From Comamonadaceae bacterium (lineage in GTDB: Bacteria > Pseudomonadota > Gammaproteobacteria > Burkholderiales > Burkholderiaceae_C): a stretch of 41,051 nucleotides of DNA. The translations under genes were made by a program, and so were the position numbers. This document shows positions 8,361 to 16,955 of this stretch, piece after piece; the stretch's first letter is position 1; each line of letters starts with the position of its first letter. The stretch lies in NCBI GenBank assembly GCA_004144865.1, contig SEAY01000060.1, positions 1 through 41,051 of the forward strand. The letters run 5' to 3'. Below the pieces are notes generated by a model, which was not told the origin of the DNA, made no database searches, and was given only the letters and a program-made list of their open reading frames with translations.

Positions 8361-9680
8361 TCACTTCAAGAACTCCGGCGAAACCAGCCCAGGCAAGAAC
8401 AGCACCAGCTGCGGCCACACGACGACCAGCACCAGCACCCCGATCATGGGAAGCAGCATCAGCACGACGTCCTTCAAGGCGTCGGCGAGCCGCATCTCCG
8501 CGATCTTGCAGCAGATCATCAGGCACAGCCCATACGGCGGCGTGACCAGCCCGAAGGCCAGCGAGACGATGCCGATCATCGCGAAGTGCACCGGATCCAG
8601 ATGGCCGGCCGCGGCGATGGGCTGCAGGATGGTGCCGACGATGATGATCGCCGGAATCGCATCGAGGAAGCAGCCCACCACCAGGAACACGAAGGCGATG
8701 AACAGGCCGGTGGCGAACGGGCCCATGCCCCACGCGGAGACCCCGGCGAGCAGGGCCTCGGGGATCTTGTAATACGCCATCAGCCAGCCGAAGGCGCTGG
8801 CGGTGCCCACGCAGAACAGCGTGACCGCCGAGAACTTGCCCGTGTCCAGGAAGGCGTTCTTCAGCGCCTTCAGGTCCATCTCGCGGTAGACGAACACGGA
8901 GAGCGCGCCCGCATAGAGCACGGCCACGGCCGCTGACTCCGTGGCCGTGAACCAGCCGAAGATCTTGCCGCCGATGATGATCACGGGCGTCATCAGCGCG
9001 GGGACGGACACCGCTGCGGACCGGAGGAACTCGACGAAAGTCGCACGCGGGTAGGTCGGATAGCCGCGCCGCGTCGCGTAGGCATGGACAGTCGCCATCT
9101 GCACCGCCACCAGCAGCAGGCCAGGGAGGATCCCCGCCAGGAAGAGCGCGCCGATCGACACCGACAGCACGCCACCCCAGACGATCATCAGGATCGACGG
9201 CGGGATGATCACCGCCAGAACGGACGACACGGCGGTGATCGCCACGGAGAAGCTGTCGTCGTAGCCTTCGCGGCGCTGCGCCTCGATGAAGATCTTCGAT
9301 TGGCTGGCGGCGTCCGCCGTGGACGAGCCTGAGATGCCGGCGAAGAAGAGCGACAGCACCACATTGATCTGCGCCAGCCCGCCGGGAAAGTGGCCCACCA
9401 TCGTGCGCGACAGCTTGAGCAGGCGGTCCGTGATGCCGCCCACGTTCATCAGGTTGGCGGTGAGCAGGAAGAACGGCACCGCCAGCAGGATGAAGGAGTT
9501 GTACGCGTTGAAGGTCTCGCTCATGAGCGCCATGGCGGACAGGCGCGGCTCGACCAGCAGGATCGGCAGGCAGGCCAGGCCGAGCGCGAAGGCCACCGGC
9601 ACCCGCAGCGCCATGAGCGCGAAGAAGACGATGAACAGGATGGAGGCGGCGAAGGCGGGCGAGAGCACGGCGCCGTTCAT
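8361..9680 (-). CDS. dctM: TRAP transporter large permease DctM
   Basis: The 439-residue, very hydrophobic protein has the layout of the TRAP-T large subunit, with about a dozen membrane segments. It carries typical motifs: FNAYNSFILLAVPFFLLTANLM, FAGISGSSTADAAS (substrate/Na+ site loop), VIIPPSI, TATESAAVAVLYA, and a second GLVTPPYGL loop. It forms the channel through which Na+ drives uptake of the acid delivered by DctP. Its ATG overlaps the stop of dctQ as ATGA, showing translational coupling. The gene is the last of the dctP-dctQ-dctM operon. Confidence 0.95.
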   Translation of the reverse strand: MNGAVLSPAFAASILFIVFFALMALRVPVAFALGLACLPILLVEPRLSAMALMSETFNAYNSFILLAVPFFLLTANLMNVGGITDRLLKLSRTMVGHFPGGLAQINVVLSLFFAGISGSSTADAASQSKIFIEAQRREGYDDSFSVAITAVSSVLAVIIPPSILMIVWGGVLSVSIGALFLAGILPGLLLVAVQMATVHAYATRRGYPTYPRATFVEFLRSAAVSVPALMTPVIIIGGKIFGWFTATESAAVAVLYAGALSVFVYREMDLKALKNAFLDTGKFSAVTLFCVGTASAFGWLMAYYKIPEALLAGVSAWGMGPFATGLFIAFVFLVVGCFLDAIPAIIIVGTILQPIAAAGHLDPVHFAMIGIVSLAFGLVTPPYGLCLMICCKIAEMRLADALKDVVLMLLPMIGVLVLVVVWPQLVLFLPGLVSPEFLK

Positions 9681-10180
9681 GCCGCCTCCCCCGATGCCAA
9701 CACCCGCAGGTTGTCGACGAACTGCTCCCCGAGAAAGACGATCCAGGCCAGGCCCGTCAGCGGCCACGCGATGTGGATCACCCACAGCGGCAGTTCGGCC
9801 AGTTCGGAGATGCGGTAGATCGCGAAGCGCGTGAACTCGGTGCCGGACCAGACGAACACCAGCGCGAAGGCCAGCGTGGCGACCTGCGTCACCAGGTTCA
9901 GCGCCGCTTCACCGCGCGGACCGAGCCGGTGCCAGACGTCCACGTTGAAGTGCGCCGTCTCGCGCACCCCCACCATGGCGCCGATCATGATCATCCAGAT
10001 GAAGACGAAGCGGGCCAGTTCCTCCGTCCAGATGTACGGCGGGATGAGGTCGGTGTAGCGCGAGACGATCTGCATCGTCACCGGCACGATCAGCACCGCG
10101 ACGCTGGCGATCAGCAGCCAGTCCAGCAGCCGGGCGAAGCCGGCGGTGAAGCGGCGCCAGGCACGGCCGGCCGCCGTCAC
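9677..10180 (-). CDS. dctQ: TRAP transporter small permease DctQ
   Basis: A 167-residue protein with four hydrophobic helices and the DctQ signature around PPYIWTEELARFVFIWMIMIG, VGVRETAHFNVD and LPLWVIHIAWPLTGL. It partners DctM in the membrane. There is no ATG: GTG at 10180 overlaps the dctP stop as GTGA and gives a protein of normal family length. The reading frame continues upstream, but the residues there are the antisense-like shadow of dctP. The stop overlaps the dctM start. Confidence 0.92.
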   Translation of the reverse strand: MTAAGRAWRRFTAGFARLLDWLLIASVAVLIVPVTMQIVSRYTDLIPPYIWTEELARFVFIWMIMIGAMVGVRETAHFNVDVWHRLGPRGEAALNLVTQVATLAFALVFVWSGTEFTRFAIYRISELAELPLWVIHIAWPLTGLAWIVFLGEQFVDNLRVLASGEAA

Positions 10181-11196
10181 CTGGTGCCGTTGATCTTGGT
10201 GTAGATCGCGTCCGCCCCGATCTCCTTGGCGTAGGCGGCGATCACCGGGTCCACCATGCTCTTCATCCTGGCGCGATCGGTGAAGGCGATGCGCTTCAAC
10301 TTGCCGGCCTTCTCCATCGCATCCAGCTTGGCGCCGTCTTCGGACGATTCCACCTGCCGCCCGTACGCACCTGCCTCCTTGCCCGCCCGCACGATGGCGC
10401 TCTGCAGGTCCGCCGGCAGCGACTTGAACGTCTTGCTGGAGAAGCACAGCGGCCGGATGGTGATCGCGTGTTGCGTCATGAGGAGGTTGGGCGCCACCTC
10501 GTTGAACTTCATCGACTCGACGCCGGCCGCCTCGTTCTCGCCGGCGGAGATCACGCCATTCTGGATGGCGTTGTAGACCTCGTTGTAGGCGATCACGGTG
10601 GGCGCCATGCCGACGGCGGTGAAGGCACGGCTCCAGATCGGCGCGCCCTGCACGCGCACCTTCAGGCTCTTGATGTCGGCCAGGCTGGAGGCCGGCTTGT
10701 TGGAGAAGATGTTGCGCACGCCGCCGCCGGCATAGCCGATCAGCATCACGTCGGCCCTCTGCGCGATCTCGTCGGCGATCGGCTTGAAGGTGTCGGCGTC
10801 CAGCACCTTGTTCCAGTGGTCGAGGTCGCGGAACAGGAACGGCGCGTCGATGAAGGGCGCCGCCTTGGAGAACGTGGACATGTGCGCCGGCGACACGATC
10901 GCGTAGTCGACCGCCTTGCCCTGCGACATGTATTCGAAGTACTGCTTCTCGAGACCCAGCTCGCTGTTCTTGTGCAGGACGAAGTTGACGGGCTTGCCGT
11001 AGTACTTCTTCACCAGCTCCTCGAATTTCGCGAGGGTCTTGGTGAAGGCGTGGTCGTCATTGAACTGCGACGCGCCGTGCAGGGTGATGGCCTGCTGTTG
11101 CGCGTGGGCTGGCGTCGCCACGCTGCCCAGGACCAGCGCCAGCGCGGACGCGGCGAGAAGGGCACGACGAACTCCGGGGAAGGCGGGTTGCTTCAT
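10177..11196 (-). CDS. dctP: TRAP transporter substrate-binding protein DctP
   Basis: The 339-residue periplasmic binding protein has a clear Sec signal (LLAASALALVLG...PAHAQ, cleavage near residue 32). Family motifs present include IFSNKPASSLADIKSLKVRV, whose Arg normally clamps the substrate carboxylate, and the dimer/hinge segment AYNEVYNAIQNGVISAGENE. It should capture a carboxylic acid and hand it to DctQM. The ATG has AGGAGA upstream. About 250 bases of non-coding DNA separate it from the preceding gene and should hold the operon promoter. The substrate cannot be told from sequence. Confidence 0.93.
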   Translation of the reverse strand: MKQPAFPGVRRALLAASALALVLGSVATPAHAQQQAITLHGASQFNDDHAFTKTLAKFEELVKKYYGKPVNFVLHKNSELGLEKQYFEYMSQGKAVDYAIVSPAHMSTFSKAAPFIDAPFLFRDLDHWNKVLDADTFKPIADEIAQRADVMLIGYAGGGVRNIFSNKPASSLADIKSLKVRVQGAPIWSRAFTAVGMAPTVIAYNEVYNAIQNGVISAGENEAAGVESMKFNEVAPNLLMTQHAITIRPLCFSSKTFKSLPADLQSAIVRAGKEAGAYGRQVESSEDGAKLDAMEKAGKLKRIAFTDRARMKSMVDPVIAAYAKEIGADAIYTKINGTR

Positions 11197-11445
11197 GCTG
11201 GCTGTCTCCTGGGACGGGCGGTCCGCGGAACCATTCTAGGAAGCGGGCGGTGAAGCGCGAGATCCTTTGGGGGGGATGGGATTGGGGGAAGCGAGGTTGA
11301 CAGGGAAGCGGCTGTGGGCTGCTTTTGCCGAACGTGGCCGGGAGCGGACATCAGCTCCGTTGTCCATGGCCGCCGGCATCTCGCAGACCGCGAAGATCTT
11401 CTTCCGCAATGCGGCGCACGCGCAGTGCGCAACCGGTCGCACGAT

Positions 11446-11757
11446 TCAACCGCACGTCGGCCAGCCTGTCGCCGCCCGGGGCAGCCGCAGCAGGAGGGCG
11501 CGGCGTACATGCCAGTGCGCCGTCTCCCGCAGCGACTCCGCGTGCACCTGCACCAGCCGGCCGCCGAACCAGGCGCCGAGAACGCGCGCATCCGCCCTTG
11601 CGGGCAGCGCGCCCAGGACGGAATCGGTGCCGACCAGCCAGACCACGCCCGCGAGGGTGCTTGCGCGACCCAGTCGGTCGAGCGCGGCCAGCGAGCCAGC
11701 CAGCACGAGCCCGGCCGCCGTGGCCGCGACCAAGTGCCGGGCCAGCGCCGCCCTCAC
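11446..11757 (-). CDS. Small hypothetical protein with N-terminal membrane anchor
   Basis: A 103-residue frame begins at GTG, overlapping the MFS transporter stop as GTGA. It has an N-terminal hydrophobic helix (about residues 8-24: LVAATAAGLVLAGSLAAL) and a soluble remainder with RVLGAWFGGRLVQVHAES. The same-strand overlap and sensible anchor suggest a real third gene of the DUF2917-MFS unit. I recognise no family and the C terminus is Arg-rich, so read-through into non-coding sequence at the end is possible. Confidence 0.45.
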   Translation of the reverse strand: MRAALARHLVAATAAGLVLAGSLAALDRLGRASTLAGVVWLVGTDSVLGALPARADARVLGAWFGGRLVQVHAESLRETAHWHVRRALLLRLPRAATGWPTCG

Positions 11758-12986
11758 GTCGCCGCCAGTCGGGCAAACGCGCGCGAAGCGTCCTCGCGGA
11801 TCGGCAGGTTGACCAGGGCTGCGACGATCGACAAGGCGATGCAGCACCACCAGACGAGGTCGTAGGAGCCAGTGCGCGCATACAGCCGCCCGCCCAGGTA
11901 GACACCGAAGAACGAGCCCACCTGGTGGCTGAAGAACGCGAGGCCGAACAGCGTGGCCATGTAGCGCGTGCCGAAGAAGGTCGCGACCAGCGCCGAGGTC
12001 GGCGGCACGGTGGACAGCCAGAGCAGGCCCATCGCCGCACCGAAGGCGAGCACGCTCGCCGGCGTGGTGGGCAGCAGCACGAACAGCAGCAGCACCAAGG
12101 CGCGCCCGGCATAGACGCAGGCCAGCAGGTTCTTGCGGCTGCCCCTGCCGCCCCACACGCCCGCCAGGTAGGCCCCGGCGACGTTGAACAGTCCCACCAT
12201 CGCGATCGCCCAGGACGCCACCGACGCGCCCAGGCCCCGGTCGGCCAGGTAGGCCGGGAAGTGCGTGGTGATGAAGGCAAGCTGGAAGCCGCAGACGAAG
12301 AAGCCCAGCACCAGCAGCACGTAGCTCGGATGGCGCAGTGCAGTTCCCACCACCGCGAGGGCCGAGGTGCGAGGGGCCGCCGATGCCGCAGGCGCCTGCG
12401 GCCGGTCTCCGCGGACGGCGAGCGCGACCAGCAGCGTCAGCGCCGTCGCGGCCGCCATCATCCACGCGCCGCTGCGCCAGCCCGCCACACCGATGACGGC
12501 CTGGGTCAGCGGCACCACCACGAATTGCCCGAGCGAGCCGGCGGCCGTGCCGAGCCCCAGCGCCCAGGAGCGCTGCGCCTCGGGCATGGCGCGCCCGAGC
12601 GCGGCCAGGACCGTGATGTACGACGCACCGCCCATGCCGAGTCCCACGAGGAGGCCGGCGGTGACGACCACCTGCGCCGGCGTGGTGGCAAACGCCAGGC
12701 CGACGATGCCGGCGGCGTAGAGCGCCGCGCCGGCCAGCAGCACGGGCCGGGCGCCACGGCGGTCGGCGACGAAGCCCGCCAGCGGCTGCGCCAGGCCCCA
12801 GGCGAGGTTCTGGACCGCGATGGCGATCGCGTAGACCTCGCGCGAGAGCCCCAGCTCACGGCTGATCGGATCCGTGAAGAGGCCGAAGGCGCTGCGCACG
12901 CCGAACGACAGCAGCGCGATCAGGCAGGCAGCCAGCAAGGTGGCGAGCATGGCCGGCGCGAGCGCGCGGGGAGGAGGCGGGGTCAT
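11754..12986 (-). CDS. Major facilitator superfamily transporter (OFA/NarK-like)
   Basis: The 410-residue protein has 12 predicted membrane helices and the MFS loop 2-3 motif GFVADRRGARPVLLAG after helix 2, plus a matching motif in the second half (GRGSRKNLLA). The first helix contains FGVRSAFGLFTDPISRELG, typical of the oxalate/formate-antiporter-like MFS group that moves organic acids. Start and stop overlap the neighbouring genes (ATGA with DUF2917, GTGA with the small protein), so three genes are translationally linked. LysR lies upstream and probably regulates it. The substrate is unknown. Confidence 0.9.
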   Translation of the reverse strand: MTPPPPRALAPAMLATLLAACLIALLSFGVRSAFGLFTDPISRELGLSREVYAIAIAVQNLAWGLAQPLAGFVADRRGARPVLLAGAALYAAGIVGLAFATTPAQVVVTAGLLVGLGMGGASYITVLAALGRAMPEAQRSWALGLGTAAGSLGQFVVVPLTQAVIGVAGWRSGAWMMAAATALTLLVALAVRGDRPQAPAASAAPRTSALAVVGTALRHPSYVLLVLGFFVCGFQLAFITTHFPAYLADRGLGASVASWAIAMVGLFNVAGAYLAGVWGGRGSRKNLLACVYAGRALVLLLFVLLPTTPASVLAFGAAMGLLWLSTVPPTSALVATFFGTRYMATLFGLAFFSHQVGSFFGVYLGGRLYARTGSYDLVWWCCIALSIVAALVNLPIREDASRAFARLAAT

Positions 12987-13363
12987 GGCAGTTCCTGGGA
13001 CGAAGACGACGAGACCAGGACGGTGGCGGACGGCATGCCGAGCAGCACCAGTGCATCGCCGCGGCGCACCATCTGCTGGTCTCCGGCGGCGAGCACGTAA
13101 TCGCGCGGATCACCCTCGCGCGTGAGCCACGCCGTGCCGTCCACGCAGGTGATGCGCAGATCGGCCAGCGCGTGCAACGAAGCCGCGCGCACGTCGCCCC
13201 GCGCCAGGGTGAGCACCTCGGGCAGTTCGGCCAGCCGGCGCCGGGAAGCACGTTGCGGCACTCCTGTCTCCAGGTGCAGCCTGTAGGCCGGGCCATGCCG
13301 CGCGGCTGGCGCACGCAGGAGGGCGAAGGGAGCGGTGAGCGGAGCGGGGAGCAACGGGGTCAT
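12983..13363 (-). CDS. DUF2917 domain protein
   Basis: The 126-residue protein carries the DUF2917 pattern in its C-terminal half: LRITCVDGTAWLTREGDPRDYVLAAGDQQ, then a cupin-like strand. The family is small, common in Burkholderiales and often lies beside LysR genes; its biochemical role is unknown, although the predicted beta-fold resembles a small cupin. The gene sits 95 bases downstream of the LysR gene and its stop overlaps the MFS start, making a LysR-DUF2917-MFS arrangement. The N-terminal 30 residues are poorly conserved-looking, so an internal start is possible. Confidence 0.8.
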   Translation of the reverse strand: MTPLLPAPLTAPFALLRAPAARHGPAYRLHLETGVPQRASRRRLAELPEVLTLARGDVRAASLHALADLRITCVDGTAWLTREGDPRDYVLAAGDQQMVRRGDALVLLGMPSATVLVSSSSSQELP

Positions 13364-13458
13364 GGGCGGCCTGCAGGGCGGGGATGCAGCCCATTCTTCG
13401 CGGGCGCCGCTCCCGCGTCACGCGACTTGCACGCGCCGCTACATGCCGGCCAGGAATG

Positions 13459-14367
13459 TCACGATCCCGCGCTGGGGGGCCGCTGGCCGGCCTCGGCGCG
13501 GATCCAGTCGGCGACCTTGGCGACGTCACGGCGCGGCGCCGCCTCGGCCTGCAGCAGCCAGTACGAGGAGGCGCTCGCTGCGGCGCCGCCAGCGGCGCGA
13601 ATCACCTGCAGCCGGCCGTCCTCCAGCATGGGGGCCAGCAATTCCATCCGCCCGAGCGCCACGCCCTGGCCGGCGATGGCCGCCTGGATCACCTGGTCGT
13701 ACTGGTTGAAACGCAAGATGCCGCGCGCCTGCTGCGCCGTCAGGCCGCGCGCGGCGAGCCAGTCCGCCCACCGCAGCCAGGGTCGCCGGTCCTCGTACTC
13801 GAGCAGCACCTGTCGGCCGAGCGCCCGCTCCGTGTCGAGCGTGCGCAGGCCAAGCGCCGCACTGGCCACCGGTGCGATCGTCTCGTCGAACAGCCGCACC
13901 GCGCCGCGCGGCGCCTGCGCCTCGGCGCAATATCGGATGGCCAGGTCGATCTGCTCCGAGGCGAGGTTCAGCACGCTGTTGCTCGCCGCCACCCGCACGT
14001 CGACCTCGGGGTGGCGACGCTGGAACTCGCCCAGCCGCGGCAGCAGCCACAGAGCCGCGGTGCCGATGCTGGCGGTGATGGTGACCGGGCGGCGGCCACC
14101 GCCGGCGAAGGCATCCTGCAACTGCTGCACGGCCGCGTCGGCACTGCGGAACAGGCGCTCGCCTTCCTCGGTCAGGCGCACGCTGCGGTAGCCGCGGTGC
14201 AGCAGCTTCACCCCCAGCAGGTCCTCGAGGGCGCGCACCTGCTTGCTCATCGCCGACTGCGTCACGCACAGGTCATCGGCGGCCAGGGTGATGCTCATGC
14301 GCCGGCCGACGGCGACGAAGCCGCGGACCAGGTCCAGCGGCGGCAGGCGAACCAGCGGTAGCGGCAT
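13459..14367 (-). CDS. LysR-type transcriptional regulator (GcvA-like)
   Basis: A 302-residue LTTR. The winged HTH (residues about 8-66) reads LDLVRGFVAVGRRMSITLAADDLCVTQSAMSKQV in part, and the LTEEGERLF wing follows. The rest is a two-lobed effector domain with TITASIGTAALWLLPRL and DLAIRY, as in GcvA relatives. It lies directly upstream of DUF2917 and the MFS transporter on the same strand and is their likely regulator. The ATG has GAGG about 9 bases upstream. The 135-base gap upstream should contain its promoter. Confidence 0.92.
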   Translation of the reverse strand: MPLPLVRLPPLDLVRGFVAVGRRMSITLAADDLCVTQSAMSKQVRALEDLLGVKLLHRGYRSVRLTEEGERLFRSADAAVQQLQDAFAGGGRRPVTITASIGTAALWLLPRLGEFQRRHPEVDVRVAASNSVLNLASEQIDLAIRYCAEAQAPRGAVRLFDETIAPVASAALGLRTLDTERALGRQVLLEYEDRRPWLRWADWLAARGLTAQQARGILRFNQYDQVIQAAIAGQGVALGRMELLAPMLEDGRLQVIRAAGGAAASASSYWLLQAEAAPRRDVAKVADWIRAEAGQRPPSAGS

Positions 14368-14502
14368 GCGAGCACCTCACGATACGGGAGCTCATTATTT
14401 CGCCATCGCGGGCGCCTGGCATGCCGCCGGGGCATGTGGCGCGCCCATCTCGCTGGCGAATCTCGGCAGCGTGCGTCTTGCCGTACGGATCGTGAGACCC
14501 CT

Positions 14503-15516
14503 TCAACCCCCAGCCACCACTCCCTTCCGATACACGCAATTCCTCTCGCCCACCCGAAACCCGCACTGCTCATAGAGTTGCACCGCGCCGTATCGGCTCT
14601 CGCCGTCCACGCCCAGCGCCGACTCCGTCATCCCCGCATCCCGCTGCGCGCGCAGCGCTCGCATCACCAGCGCGCGCGCCAATCCGCGGCGCCGCCACGG
14701 CCGGCCGACGCTGATGAACTCCGTCCAGCCTCGCTGGCGGCCGAACATGGCGTTGTTGGCGGCATCGATGTAAGGCTTCACCTGCCCCGCGACCTGGCCG
14801 GTCTCGATGTCCCAGGCGATCTGCCACAGCTCTGGCTGGAAGGTGGGGGATTTCAGCCACGACTGGAAGTTCTCCTCCGTCGGCGGCTGCATGCCCCAAT
14901 GGTCTTGCAACGCTTCCATGTGCGCCTGCCAGATCGCGCGGTGATGCTCCGGCCGGACCGGCCTCACTTCGAATCCCGCGGGCAGCGGGATCTCGGGGAT
15001 GTCGTCCAGCGTGGGCCGCGACATCATGAGGAACTCGCGCACCGGCGCATACCCGGATCGGCGCAGCAGCGCCGCGCGGGCCACTTCCCGACCCGTCACG
15101 AACACATGATGCCAATGCGCCGGCGCGGGGTGCCCTGCCGCGATCTCGCGCTGGCGCTGCTCCAGCCACTCCTGCATGGCCGTGCCTATCCCGCGCCGCC
15201 GGAACGCGGGAAGAACGAAGGCGATCTGCCCCAGGAGCATGGCCCCGTCCAGATCCGTCCACCACCAGCCGCGCGCATAGCCCACCAGCGCGCCGTCCAC
15301 TTCGGCCATCACCATGTCGGTGGCGGGATCGCAGTTCGTCAATGAGGCGTAATTGCGCTGCAACTCCTGGAGAGTGCGGCGCGATTCCATGCCGTCGGCC
15401 CCCATGCTGGCGTTCGCCACTTCCACCATCGCGGGCAAGTCCGCCTCGCCGCGGTAGGCGCGCAGCCGCAGGCTGGCCACGCGTGACTCGGAACGGGCGA
15501 AGTCGCCGCTGTCCAT
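14503..15516 (-). CDS. Tandem GNAT-domain N-acetyltransferase
   Basis: The 337-residue protein holds two GNAT folds in tandem. The first (about 15-165) has the AcCoA loop FVLPAFRRRGIGTAM; the second (about 175-335) has VGRPWRRRGLARALVMRAL followed by AVQLYEQCGFR. Tandem GNATs such as mycothiol synthase often keep only one active half; both halves here retain the Arg-rich pyrophosphate loop. The start at 15516 has GAGGA upstream and lies 11 bases after the stop of the phosphotransferase gene, so the two are co-transcribed. This resembles small-molecule resistance or modification pairs; the substrate is not visible. Confidence 0.88.
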   Translation of the reverse strand: MDSGDFARSESRVASLRLRAYRGEADLPAMVEVANASMGADGMESRRTLQELQRNYASLTNCDPATDMVMAEVDGALVGYARGWWWTDLDGAMLLGQIAFVLPAFRRRGIGTAMQEWLEQRQREIAAGHPAPAHWHHVFVTGREVARAALLRRSGYAPVREFLMMSRPTLDDIPEIPLPAGFEVRPVRPEHHRAIWQAHMEALQDHWGMQPPTEENFQSWLKSPTFQPELWQIAWDIETGQVAGQVKPYIDAANNAMFGRQRGWTEFISVGRPWRRRGLARALVMRALRAQRDAGMTESALGVDGESRYGAVQLYEQCGFRVGERNCVYRKGVVAGG

Positions 15517-15527
15517 GGGTCGGTTCC

Positions 15528-16541
15528 TCAGTCCGGCGTTTCCAGTGACTGCCACGCGGTCAGGAGCTCGACCTGCTTGCGAAGCCAGCTCGTGGGCATG
15601 GTCTGCGTTCCCCAGACCGCAATCCGGCCGGCGTATTCGCCCATCAGCCAGAACTGGCGCACTGCCACGAACGCTGCGATGGCTTCGACATCGCTCGTGC
15701 CGATCCGCCGCACGCTGCGATACCCCGAGAGATAAGAGCGCCAGCGCTCGCGCTGGGACGCATCGAGTTCGCCGCCCACCTTGCGCGGCAGCATCGCCCA
15801 GAGATAGACGCAGAGTTCATAGGCCAGGTATCCCGGCCCCGCATCGTCGAAATCGAAGAACGACGCGATCCGCGCGCCGTCCGGTCCGTCGCTCATGAAA
15901 TTGTTGCTGCCGTGGCAGTCGCCATGGCAGGCGACGCGTGAAAGCGCCGGCGATTCCATGATGCGTTCCTCCAGCCGCCCTGCAATGCCGGTGAATGCCT
16001 CGCACAGCGCCGCGTCCATCGAGGGCGCGGCACACAGGTGGCGAAGGGAGCTCCACAGCAGGTGCGGCAATTCGAGGGTGTAGCGGCTCGCCGGCCCGCG
16101 GTAGCTTGTTCCGGCCTCGTGCAGCGAGGCAAGGGCTCGGCCCGTGGCCTCGACATCCGGCAGCGATTCGCCGGGCGTGTCCCCGCCCAGGTGCTCGAAG
16201 AGCATGAGCGTGCGTGCTCCTTCGGGCAGGTGCATGGTGGATGCCGCGGCGCCGTCACGGGTCGGCAGGCTCGCCGCGACCGAGACGCCGGCCCCCTTGA
16301 GGTGCGCCAGCAACGCGGCTTCGTAGTCCGTGTTCGGCGCGCCACGTGGTCGGTCGGCGCTGAGGCGCGCTACCGCCCGCGTCCCGTCACGAAAAGCCAG
16401 TCCGTAGACGTGATTGAAGCCGCGCCGGAGCAAGGCGCACTCGGTGACCTCGCCGACGGCGTAGTGCCCGGCGACCGCCATCGCCACCGCGTGGCCGGTG
16501 GGCGTGGTCTGGGCAACATCGGCTGGTCCGGGCGGGTCCAT
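15528..16541 (-). CDS. APH-family phosphotransferase (SrkA/homoserine kinase II-like)
   Basis: The 337-residue protein has the aminoglycoside phosphotransferase kinase fold. The Brenner-type catalytic loop is CHGDCHGSNNF and the metal-binding loop is FFDFDDAGPGY; an N-terminal ATP lobe carries RGFNHVYGL and AVARLS. The closest groups are SrkA/YihE-like and choline or homoserine kinase-like small-molecule kinases. The gene is translated just before the tandem GNAT gene. Possible substrates are an amino alcohol, an antibiotic or a protein Ser/Thr. An internal Met at residue 21 is an alternative start. Confidence 0.88.
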   Translation of the reverse strand: MDPPGPADVAQTTPTGHAVAMAVAGHYAVGEVTECALLRRGFNHVYGLAFRDGTRAVARLSADRPRGAPNTDYEAALLAHLKGAGVSVAASLPTRDGAAASTMHLPEGARTLMLFEHLGGDTPGESLPDVEATGRALASLHEAGTSYRGPASRYTLELPHLLWSSLRHLCAAPSMDAALCEAFTGIAGRLEERIMESPALSRVACHGDCHGSNNFMSDGPDGARIASFFDFDDAGPGYLAYELCVYLWAMLPRKVGGELDASQRERWRSYLSGYRSVRRIGTSDVEAIAAFVAVRQFWLMGEYAGRIAVWGTQTMPTSWLRKQVELLTAWQSLETPD

Positions 16542-16631
16542 GGCGACGGATGCGGTGGTGGTCGGTCCGGTGCATTGTGCCGGGCCGAATCCAAACGGAG
16601 GCTTAAGGCCGACCCCTTGCGGTCATCGGGC

Positions 16632-16892
16632 TCAGGGGACGAAGAAGGCGAGCTTTTCCGCGCGCGGCAGCGACTTCAGCTGGAGTTCGGCGCGCAAGGC
16701 ATCGCCCTTGCTGGCGTATTGACGCGCCGCGAGCACGCGCACCGGCGGCCGCGCGCGCGTGAACCGGGCGCCCACGCCGAAGACATGCTGGAAGAAGCGC
16801 CGCTCCACGTCGAGCGCGATCCCGGCGTAGTACACGCCGCCCTCGCATTCCAGGAGGTAGAGCCAGTAAGGTGCGGGCGCGAGGAAGGGCAC
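16632..16892 (-). CDS. GIY-YIG nuclease-like protein (UPF0213/URI family)
   Basis: A compact single-domain protein of about 86 residues. It carries the GIY-YIG elements WLYLLEC (10-16) and YYAGIALDVERRFFQH (21-36), with the expected Arg and His, and ends in the Lys-rich LKSLPRAEKLAFF typical of UPF0213. The family resembles the UvrC nuclease domain; most members have no proven substrate. I start it at the GTG at 16892 because this places the first strand correctly, although no clear ribosome-binding sequence precedes it. It is divergent from the next gene. Confidence 0.8.
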   Translation of the reverse strand: MPFLAPAPYWLYLLECEGGVYYAGIALDVERRFFQHVFGVGARFTRARPPVRVLAARQYASKGDALRAELQLKSLPRAEKLAFFVP

Positions 16893-16955
16893 CGTGCGAT
16901 TGTCGTAGAGTGACGGACAGGCGGAAAACGTGCGCCTGACCCAGGAGAAGACGCA

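Noticed and set aside
11299..11330. TTGACA on the plus strand as a promoter -35 box
   Set aside because: No plausible -10 box at the right distance, and no plus-strand gene follows; flanking genes are all on the minus strand.
11325..13100. Long plus-strand frame opposite the MFS and DUF2917 genes
   Set aside because: Composition is Arg/Gln/Ala-rich with no domain; the minus strand carries recognisable MFS and DUF2917 proteins.
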